Source of the DNA: Acidimicrobiales bacterium
GTDB taxonomy: Bacteria; Actinomycetota; Acidimicrobiia; Acidimicrobiales; SZUA-35
Assembly: GCA_028285495.1 (NCBI GenBank)
Contig: JANQPB010000028.1
Coordinates: 1-64,000, forward strand
Direction of reading: 5' to 3'
DNA: 64,000 nucleotides
The notes under the pieces: generated by a model
Told to the model about the DNA's origin: nothing
Databases searched by the model: none
The model's input: only the letters and a program-made list of their open reading frames with translations
Made by a program: the position numbers and the translations under genes
Part shown: positions 57,807-64,000 of the stretch, piece after piece
Layout: every line of letters starts with the position of its first letter
How positions within the stretch are numbered: position 1 is the stretch's first letter

Positions 57807-60800
57807 GTGTTCCTGAAAGCGCTGACCATCAAGGGCTTCAAGTCCTTCGCCGACCCCGCCGAGCTGGCCCTCGAGCCGGGGATCACGGTCGTGGTCGGCC
57901 CGAACGGCTCGGGCAAGTCGAACGTGGTCGACGCCATGGCCTGGGTGCTCGGCGCCCAGGCTCCCAGCGCCGTCCGCTCCCAGAAGATGGAGGACGTGAT
58001 CTTCGCCGGCACCGCCGCTCGCAAGGCGCTCGGCCGGGCCGAGGTGTCGCTCACCATCGACAACGCCGACGGGCTCCTGCCCATCGAGTTCAACGAGGTC
58101 ACGATCACCCGGACCCTCTTCCGCTCGGGCGAGTCGGAGTACGCCATCAACGGCGTCGGCTGCCGACTGCTCGACATCCAGGAGCTGCTGTCCGACTCGG
58201 GCGTCGGTCGCCAGCAGCACATCATCGTGTCGCAGGGCCGGATCGATGCGGTCCTCAACGCCAGGCCGGAGGAGCGGCGGGGGATCATCGAGGAGGCGGC
58301 CGGGGTCCTCAAGTTCCGCAAGCGTCGCGAGCGGGCCGAGCGCCGGCTCGCCGCCACCGGCGAGAACCTGGCCAGGCTCCAGGACCTGGTGCGCGAGGTC
58401 CGCCGCCAGATCAAGCCGCTCGAGCGCCAGGCCGAGGCCGCCAGGCGCCACGGCCTCGTCGTGGCCGAGCTCGGCGAGCTCAAGACCCACCTGGCCGGCC
58501 GCGAGCTGACGGCGCTGACCGGGCAGCTGGAGGCGGGCCGCCGCCAGCAGCTGGAGTACGACGAGCGGGAGTCCGACCTGTCCGGCCTGCTCGCTCGCCT
58601 CGACGCCCGGGTGCTCCAGGGCGAATCGGAGCTGTCGGCCCTCGGCGCCTCCGACGTCGCCGAGGTGCTGAGCCGATCGAAGAGCCTCGGCGAGCGCATC
58701 CGGGGTCAGCTCAACGTCGTCGCCGAGCGCCGGACCCGACTCGAGGGTGAGCTGCAGAGCGCCGTCGACGACGGCCTGGTCGCCAACCTGGAGGCCGAGT
58801 CGGCCCGCATCACCGCCGAGCTGGCCGTTGCCTCGGCCGACCTCGACGCCACCCGGCCCGAGTTCGCCGAGCTGGAGACCTCCGAGGCCGAGCTGACCAA
58901 CGAGCAGCTGAGCTTCGACAGCCAGTGGGGCGACACGCTGGCCCCGAGCCCGAGCCGGGCGGCCGAGCTGCGGGCCCAGGTCGAGGCCCTCGGCACCACC
59001 TCCGAGCGGAACGAGCAGGAGCTGGCCCGGCTCACGAGCCGGATCGAGGCCATCGACGCCAGGGTCGCCGGCGCAACCGACACCCGAGACCGGGCCGTCG
59101 AGCTGCTGTCGGCCCAGGAGCCCCGGCTACCCCGGCTCGAGCGGGCCCTCGCCGCCGCCGACGGCGACGTCGAGCGCACCGAGTCCGAGCTGGCCGCCCT
59201 CCAGGAGGACCAGCGCCGGCTCGACGCCGAGGCCAGCCATTGGCAGGCCCGGGCCGAGGCGCTGGCCCAGGCCCTCGACGAGGCCAGGGTCCGGGCCGGT
59301 GCCGAGGCGCTGGCCGACCAGCAGGGCGTGCTCGGTACGTTGCTCGACCTCGTCGCCGTCGACGACGGCTGGGAGCCGGCGGTCGAAGCCGCCATCGGCG
59401 ACGCGCTGTCGGCCGTCGTGGTCGACGGCCCGGCCGCCGCCCGCTCGGCGCTGGCCACCCTCGACCAACGGGACCTCACCGGCGCCGTCCTGGCCCTCGG
59501 CCTCGGACCCGACCTCGCTGCGGCCGGGTCCGGTGGTGCGCCCGACGTCCCGTCGCCGCCGGCCGTGGTCGGCGGCGCACCGGTTCGCGACCACGTGCGG
59601 CCGCTCCGCCCCGACGTCGGCCCACTGCTCGACGCCCTCCTGGCCGATGCCGTGGCCCTGCCAGGCCGGTGGCAGGACTCGATCGATGCCATCCTCGCCC
59701 GCCCCGACTCGGTGTTCGTGACCCGTGACGGCGACCGGTTCAGCCGTCGGGGTTGGCGCCTGCGGCAGGGCTCGTCCGGGGCGACCGGCGCCGCGCTCGA
59801 GGAGGCGGTCGCCCAACGGGAGCAATCGGCCGAGGCCGCCACCACCCAGGCCGACCGGGTGGCCAACGCCCGCCACGCCCACCGCCACGCCCAGGGTGAG
59901 CGCAAGCGCCTGGAGGGCGAGCTCCAGCACGCCCGCAACGAGATCGAGCGGGCCACGATGACCCGCGACCGGGGCGAGGTCGAGCTCACCTCGCTGGCCG
60001 ACGACCGGACCCAGCTGGTCGACCAGCGGGCGGCCGTGTTCCACCGCAAGCAGGCCGATGCGGCCGAGCTGCGCCGGCTGCTCGACGAGCTGCCGGCGGT
60101 CGAGTCCGAAGAGGCTGCGCAGCGGAACCGGGCCGAGGCCCTTCGGGAGTCGCGCTCGACGCTGGAGGAGCGGGCCAAGGCGGTGTCGTCCCGCCGGACC
60201 GAGCTGGAGGTCCGCATCGCCGCCCTCGAGGAGCGGCGCGACTCGCTGCGGGCCCGCCAGCACGAGACCGAGGGCCGGCTCGAGCGCCTGGTCCGCGAGC
60301 GGGAGCGGGCCCGGGTCCGCCGCGAGCGCATCGAGGCATCGCTCGGCGCCGTGCAGGCCCTGGACGATCGTCTGCTGGCCAACCAGCGGACGGTGACGGC
60401 CTGGACCGGCGTGCTGGAGACCGAGCAGCGGGCCCAGTCGGAGGCGGCCCGCCGGGTGGCGGCCGACCTGTCGACCACCAGGGGCGAGCGGGCGGCGGCC
60501 GAGAAGGAGCTGACCGAGCTGCGGGAGCGCCGGACCCGACTGGAGCTGGCCGAGACCGAGTACCGGGTGAAGCTCGAGGCCCTCGTCGAGGCGGTCCGGC
60601 GCGAGCTCGACACCGACCCGGAGGCGGCGATGGCCGCCCCGTGTCCCGAGCTGCCGGACGGCACCAGCCCCGAGGCCAGGGTCCGGGATCTGGAGCGCGA
60701 GCTGAAGATCATGGGGGCGATCAACCCGCTCGCCCTCGAGGAGTTCGAGGAGCTGAAGGAGCGCCACGACTTCCTCCAGGGCCAGCTCGACGACGTGAAG

Positions 60801-61439
60801 TCGGCCCGCCGCGACCTGCACAAGCTGATCCGCTCGATCGACGCCGAGATCGTCGGCGTGTTCAGCGCCGCCTACGCCGACGTGTCGACCAACTTCACCA
60901 ACCTGTTCCAGACCCTGTTCCCGGGTGGCAAGGGCGAGCTGAAGCTGCTCAACAGCGAGGACATCCTCAACTGCGGGATCGAGATCGAGGCCAAGCCGTC
61001 GGGCAAGAACGTGAAGAAGCTGTCGCTGCTGTCCGGCGGGGAGCGCTCGCTGGTCGCGCTGGCTTTCCTGTTCGCCGTGTTCCGCAGCCGACCGTCACCG
61101 TTCTACGTGATGGACGAGGTCGAGGCCGCCCTCGACGACATGAACCTGTCCCGGTTCCTGGCCCTGGTCGAGGAGTTCCGTTCCGAGGCCCAGCTGATCA
61201 TCGTCAGCCACCAGAAGCGGACGATGGAGGCGGCCGACGTGCTCTACGGCGTGTCGATGAAGCCCGGCGGGTCGTCGAAGGTGGTCACCGAGAAGGTGGA
61301 CGAGCGGCGGGTCGGCCAGCGGTCGGCCCTCGACGCCACCGCCGGGCGGATGTCGGCGGTCGACGTCGTCGACCTCGACGGCGAGATCGATCTGCGGGAT
61401 CAGCAGGCCGACCCGGCGTCGGACGCCCGGCAGACGTAG
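57807..61439 (+). CDS. smc: Chromosome segregation ATPase SMC
   Basis: 1210 residues. Walker A GPNGSGKSN (31-39), the long N-terminal coiled coil from about 170, a hinge at about 500-660 (GVLGTLLDLVAVDDGWEPAVEAAIGDA, then AVVVDGPAAARSAL), the returning coiled coil to about 1030, the ABC signature LLSGGERSLVALAFLF and Walker B FYVMDEVEAALDD. It forms dimers that condense and separate chromosomes, with ScpA/B encoded elsewhere. The start is GTG at 57807 (MFLKALTIKGFKSF). It ends the recG-to-smc block; the C-terminal 45 residues are an Asp/Arg-rich tail. Confidence 0.98.
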   Translation: MFLKALTIKGFKSFADPAELALEPGITVVVGPNGSGKSNVVDAMAWVLGAQAPSAVRSQKMEDVIFAGTAARKALGRAEVSLTIDNADGLLPIEFNEVTITRTLFRSGESEYAINGVGCRLLDIQELLSDSGVGRQQHIIVSQGRIDAVLNARPEERRGIIEEAAGVLKFRKRRERAERRLAATGENLARLQDLVREVRRQIKPLERQAEAARRHGLVVAELGELKTHLAGRELTALTGQLEAGRRQQLEYDERESDLSGLLARLDARVLQGESELSALGASDVAEVLSRSKSLGERIRGQLNVVAERRTRLEGELQSAVDDGLVANLEAESARITAELAVASADLDATRPEFAELETSEAELTNEQLSFDSQWGDTLAPSPSRAAELRAQVEALGTTSERNEQELARLTSRIEAIDARVAGATDTRDRAVELLSAQEPRLPRLERALAAADGDVERTESELAALQEDQRRLDAEASHWQARAEALAQALDEARVRAGAEALADQQGVLGTLLDLVAVDDGWEPAVEAAIGDALSAVVVDGPAAARSALATLDQRDLTGAVLALGLGPDLAAAGSGGAPDVPSPPAVVGGAPVRDHVRPLRPDVGPLLDALLADAVALPGRWQDSIDAILARPDSVFVTRDGDRFSRRGWRLRQGSSGATGAALEEAVAQREQSAEAATTQADRVANARHAHRHAQGERKRLEGELQHARNEIERATMTRDRGEVELTSLADDRTQLVDQRAAVFHRKQADAAELRRLLDELPAVESEEAAQRNRAEALRESRSTLEERAKAVSSRRTELEVRIAALEERRDSLRARQHETEGRLERLVRERERARVRRERIEASLGAVQALDDRLLANQRTVTAWTGVLETEQRAQSEAARRVAADLSTTRGERAAAEKELTELRERRTRLELAETEYRVKLEALVEAVRRELDTDPEAAMAAPCPELPDGTSPEARVRDLERELKIMGAINPLALEEFEELKERHDFLQGQLDDVKSARRDLHKLIRSIDAEIVGVFSAAYADVSTNFTNLFQTLFPGGKGELKLLNSEDILNCGIEIEAKPSGKNVKKLSLLSGGERSLVALAFLFAVFRSRPSPFYVMDEVEAALDDMNLSRFLALVEEFRSEAQLIIVSHQKRTMEAADVLYGVSMKPGGSSKVVTEKVDERRVGQRSALDATAGRMSAVDVVDLDGEIDLRDQQADPASDARQT

Positions 61440-61600
61440 TCGACGAGTCGACTCGACGGGCCGACGGCGTAGCCGGGGCCGAAGGCATCACGCCAGAGGC
61501 AGGTGTTCGGTCGGGAGCGGTGGTCGTTGTCGTTGTCGCCGGGGACGAGGGGGGTGGGGTCGTGTCGTGCCATACCTGCAGTTTGAGACGTCCGCGTGCG

Positions 61601-61640
61601 TGACTCAAGCGACACTTGTTGACTCTTAACGTGTCAGTCT
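61601..61640 (+). promoter_or_regulatory. Promoter/operator region of the LysR-type gene
   Basis: Two copies of TGACTC (61601-61606 and 61620-61625), CAAG...CTTG (61606-61618), GACAC with GTGTC (61611-61635) and a TAACGT -10 box (61627-61632) cluster here. This is the kind of dyad that a LysR regulator binds to control itself. The ATG at 61655 is 22 nt downstream, so this mRNA has a short leader. Confidence 0.4.
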
Positions 61641-61654
61641 GTCACCATCGGGAC

Positions 61655-62569
61655 ATGGTCCAGCCCGTCCAGTCGCCGCTCCAGATCGACGTCGAGGCCC
61701 TCCGAGCGCTCCTGATCGTGGTCGAGCACGGCTCGATCACCCGGGCCGCCGAGGCCCTGCACCTCAGCCGGTCCGCCGTGAGCTGGCGGATGAAGCGGTT
61801 GGAGGACCACGTCGGCCAGGAGCTGATCGTCCGCGATGGCCGATCGATCCGCCCGTCCCGGGCGGCGAGGGCCATCCTCGACGACGCCAGGACGGTGGTC
61901 GAGACCCACGACCGCATCGCCAGGAGTCTCGGCAGCGCCGACCTGACCGGCGATGTCAAGGTGGCCGCCGACATCGACAGCGACGTGTCCTGCATGACCG
62001 CCGTGCTCGGCTCGTTCCGTCGGGTCAACCCGGGGGTCGACGTCGACCTCCTCATCGATCGGGGCTGGAACATCCGCGAGTGGGTCGAGGGTGGGCAGGT
62101 CGACCTGGCCATCCTGCAGGTCCTGGCCGAGGACGTCCGCCAGGACGACCGGGTGCTGTGGTGCGACCCGCTCGTGTGGGTGAGCAGCGCCGCCTGCCCC
62201 TACGAGTCCGGCATGGTGCCCATCGTGACCTACGGCGCCGAGTGCCGGTGGCGGTCGCTCGGGGAGGATCAGCTGGCCGACGCCGGCATCGAGTACCGGA
62301 TCGCCCTGTCGGTCCCGACGACGGCGGCCGTGATCGCCGCCATCGAGGACGGGCTCGGGGTCGGCATCATTCCCCGCTGGCAGATGACCGACCGGCTGCA
62401 GCCCTGGGGCCCGTCCGCCGGGCTGCCGCCGCTTCCCGACACCACCTCGGTCATCCGGTCGACCGGCGACCGTCATCCCCAGATCGTCGACGCCCTGGCC
62501 GATCTGCTGGCGATCGAGCTGGCCCCGGCCGACGTCGGCCGACCGGCGTCGCTGGCCCGGCCGGCCTGA
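61655..62569 (+). CDS. LysR-family transcriptional regulator
   Basis: 304 residues. The winged helix-turn-helix is at about 10-70: ALRALLIVVEHGSITRAAEALHLSRSAVSWRMKRLEDHVGQELIVRDG, a clean LysR pattern (AAxxLxxSxxAxSxxIxxLE). The substrate-binding domain has VKVAADIDSDVSCMTAVLGSF, GWNIREWVEGGQVDLAIL, LVWVSSAACPYESGMVP and GLGVGIIPRWQM. It is close to the LrhA/DsdC-like group. No target lies beside it; the nearest genes are smc and an empty stretch. ATG at 61655 fits the family N-terminus; an in-frame start at 61616 is less likely. Confidence 0.92.
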   Translation: MVQPVQSPLQIDVEALRALLIVVEHGSITRAAEALHLSRSAVSWRMKRLEDHVGQELIVRDGRSIRPSRAARAILDDARTVVETHDRIARSLGSADLTGDVKVAADIDSDVSCMTAVLGSFRRVNPGVDVDLLIDRGWNIREWVEGGQVDLAILQVLAEDVRQDDRVLWCDPLVWVSSAACPYESGMVPIVTYGAECRWRSLGEDQLADAGIEYRIALSVPTTAAVIAAIEDGLGVGIIPRWQMTDRLQPWGPSAGLPPLPDTTSVIRSTGDRHPQIVDALADLLAIELAPADVGRPASLARPA

Positions 62570-62942
62570 CCCGCACCGTCGACGACCGCCGCCGGGACGG
62601 AGGCACCCCCGGAACCCTCGCAGGGCGGCCGGCACCCCCATCGGGCGGCCGGTGGGGGGGAGCGAGTTGTCGGCGGTCGGCACCACGTCGGGGCCGTCGC
62701 CGTGGTGCTCGTCGCAGACGGCCATGTCGGCGACCGAGCGGGCGCTGTCGAGCCCCCTGGCCTCGGCCTCCCGCCTGGCCCGGGCAACCGCGCCGGCCGC
62801 AGGCCGGACGCCGTCACCCGATGACCGGTGGCGGCGAGGCCCAGCGCCTGGGTGCCGGTGCCGCGATCGCCGCGTCCCAGTCGGGGTGGATCAGGGGGTG
62901 GACGTCTGCGATCTCGTCGTACCCACGGTGCTGCGGTCGGGC
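62570..62942. other. 373-bp stretch without an intact gene
   Basis: Neither strand holds a convincing gene. The minus strand has short protein-like runs in different frames (HRGYDEIADVHPLIHPDWDAA; ARREAEARGLDSARSVAD; CDEHHGDGPDVVP) broken by stops and shifts, so it may be the remains of a decayed gene. GC-rich runs CGGCCGG recur. No promoter was identified. Confidence 0.5.
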
Positions 62943-63914
62943 TCAGGGCAGTCGCTGGAACCACACCAGGCTGAAGCCGGCGGCCAGGGCCAGCAGGACG
63001 AGCCCGCCGGCGACGAACCAGTCGGTGATCTCCCGGTCGATCGTCTCGAACCCGACGGCGGACCCGATGTCGGTGTAGACCGCCTCCAGCTCCTCCAGCG
63101 ACGCGGCCGAGAAGAAGGCACCGCCGGTGTCGTCGGCGATGGCCTGCAGGTTGTCCTCGCCGACGGGCACCGGGATGCGTTGGTTCTCCACCTGCTCGGT
63201 GGTCGGGTCGTCGTAGACGATCGTGCCGTCGGCCGTGCCGAAGGCGATCGTCGAAACCGGCACGCCGGCCTCCCTGGCCGCAGCCACCGCCGCCCCGTCC
63301 GGTCGGCCGACCGTGGTCTCCCCGTCTGACAGCAGCACGATCCTGGCCGGCGGTAGCTCGTCGCTGCCGTCCGCCGGGGCGTTGGCCAGGGCGTCGAGCG
63401 AGGTGAAGATCGCCTCGCCGATCGCCGTCGACTCGGCCAAACGCAGGTTCTCGATGGCGTTCTGGACCGGGAGCCGATCGCGGGTCGGCGAGACGAGCAC
63501 GGCCGCGGTGCCGGCGAAGGACACCACCCCGACGTTCAGCGTCGGGGGGAGCTCCTCGACGAATCGGATGGCGGCCTCCTGTGCCGCCTGCAGGCGGTCG
63601 GGGTCGACGTCGGTGGCCTGCATCGACAGGGAGACGTCGATGGCGACGATCACCGTCGCCCGCTCGCGTGGGACCCGGATCTGGCGGGCCGGCTGGGCGA
63701 AGGCCACCACCAGCGTGGCCAGCGCAACCAGGAACACCGTCGCCGGCACGTGCCGTCGGAACCCGGGGCTCTGCGGGGCAACCGAGTCGAACAGGTCGGA
63801 GGCGGCGAAGCGGAGGGCGTAGGTGCGGCGCCGCCGCTGCATGAGGACGTACAGCAGGGCGAGCGCGGCCACCGCGGCCAGGAACACGAGCCGCCACGGC
63901 GTCAGCAGCGTCAC
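62943..63914 (-). CDS. VWA-domain membrane protein, BatA-like
   Basis: 323 residues. Membrane helices near 8-25, 57-75 and 292-312. The von Willebrand A domain starts at ATVIVAIDVSLSMQATD, with the metal site DVSLS (93-97), then VGVVSFAGTAAVLVSPTRD, IGEAIFTSLDAL and IVLLSDGETTVG. BatA-type proteins pair with MoxR ATPase and DUF58 protein in envelope and stress complexes. GTG at 63914 overlaps the upstream gene's stop as GTGA. It is the last gene of that operon. Confidence 0.9.
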   Translation of the reverse strand: MTLLTPWRLVFLAAVAALALLYVLMQRRRRTYALRFAASDLFDSVAPQSPGFRRHVPATVFLVALATLVVAFAQPARQIRVPRERATVIVAIDVSLSMQATDVDPDRLQAAQEAAIRFVEELPPTLNVGVVSFAGTAAVLVSPTRDRLPVQNAIENLRLAESTAIGEAIFTSLDALANAPADGSDELPPARIVLLSDGETTVGRPDGAAVAAAREAGVPVSTIAFGTADGTIVYDDPTTEQVENQRIPVPVGEDNLQAIADDTGGAFFSAASLEELEAVYTDIGSAVGFETIDREITDWFVAGGLVLLALAAGFSLVWFQRLP

Positions 63915-64000
63915 GGTCGGGCCCCGCTCGCTCGTCCGGCCCCGGCGGCCAGCCGATGACGACGGCGGGCCACGAAGCCGACGAGGTCGTCGAGCCACTC
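63911..64000 (-). CDS. C-terminal end of a DUF58-like protein (partial)
   Basis: Only the last 29 codons are in the window: EWLDDLVGFVARRRHRLAAGAGR and the stop. The short WLxDLVxFxxRRR end and its GTGA coupling to a BatA-like gene fit the DUF58 member of a MoxR-DUF58-VWA operon. The family is inferred mainly from context. Confidence 0.5.
   Translation of the reverse strand, partial: EWLDDLVGFVARRRHRLAAGAGRASGARP

Noticed and set aside
61400..61615. A minus-strand small ORF (57-71 residues) between smc and lysR
   Set aside because: It overlaps the smc 3' end, has no ribosome site and no family match. The start codon has no TANNNT box at the usual spacing.

Overview
This is high-GC DNA with dense, mostly co-oriented gene blocks and short gaps. 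It most likely comes from an actinobacterial chromosome. Evidence includes a fused 2-oxoglutarate decarboxylase/acyltransferase (kgd type), a UvrD2-like helicase with an HRDC domain, a mycothiol-type PIG-L amidase, and the conserved run recG - rsmD - coaD - DivIVA-like - DUF177 - rpmF - plsX - acpP - rnc - mutM - smc. A deep, poorly studied lineage such as Acidimicrobiia fits, but this is inference; there is no rRNA or other phylogenetic marker here.

Layout. 1-104 is the frameshifted end of an IS481-type transposase. 149-13.9 kb holds a HAD hydrolase, a membrane-anchored Clp-N protein, kgd, exonuclease III, a phosphotransferase, an AhpD-like protein, a serine hydrolase, the UvrD2-like helicase, a PH/SHOCT membrane protein and an ACT-malic enzyme. 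14-25.9 kb holds a secreted 5'-nucleotidase, two CitE/malyl-CoA lyase family genes with an enoyl-CoA hydratase, a YceI protein, an epoxide hydrolase, alpha/beta hydrolases, a lipoprotein made of two FtsX-ectodomain repeats and a divergent PRPP synthetase. 25.9-33.3 kb is envelope related: an exported copper radical oxidase carrying two DUF4214 domains, an exported protein of unknown function, a CcdA-like membrane protein and an ABC exporter. 33.3-40.1 kb is a four-gene operon for surface glycan assembly. 40.2-47.4 kb holds an acyl-CoA racemase, a site-2 protease, an Mca-like amidase, EcsC, ATP-type PEP carboxykinase and a cold-shock-like protein. 47.4-61.4 kb is the conserved recG-to-smc block. 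61.4-64 kb has a LysR regulator and the end of a DUF58/VWA (Bat-type) operon.

Function. kgd, malic enzyme, PEPCK and the malyl-CoA lyase homologues all act around the TCA cycle and C4/C3 exchange. plsX, acpP and the neighbouring CoA-ester enzymes concern lipids and acyl-CoA. coaD makes CoA. rnc, rpmF and rsmD serve RNA and ribosomes. uvrD2, recG, xth, mutM and smc serve DNA.

Main observations. (1) At least 21 genes have a TANNNT -10 box ending 6-9 nt before the start codon, so leaderless transcription looks dominant and fixes several starts. (2) The mutM at the canonical rnc-mutM-smc locus has lost its catalytic proline, lysine, intercalating Met, Asn and three of four zinc cysteines, and so looks like a pseudoenzyme. 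(3) The rnc/mutM junction is expanded into four copies of an ~87-nt repeat, each with a start-codon context. (4) A copper radical oxidase with all five active-site residues is fused to two DUF4214 domains. (5) A stand-alone lipoprotein carries two FtsX ectodomain repeats. (6) A 14-codon leaderless uORF overlaps the rsmD start.
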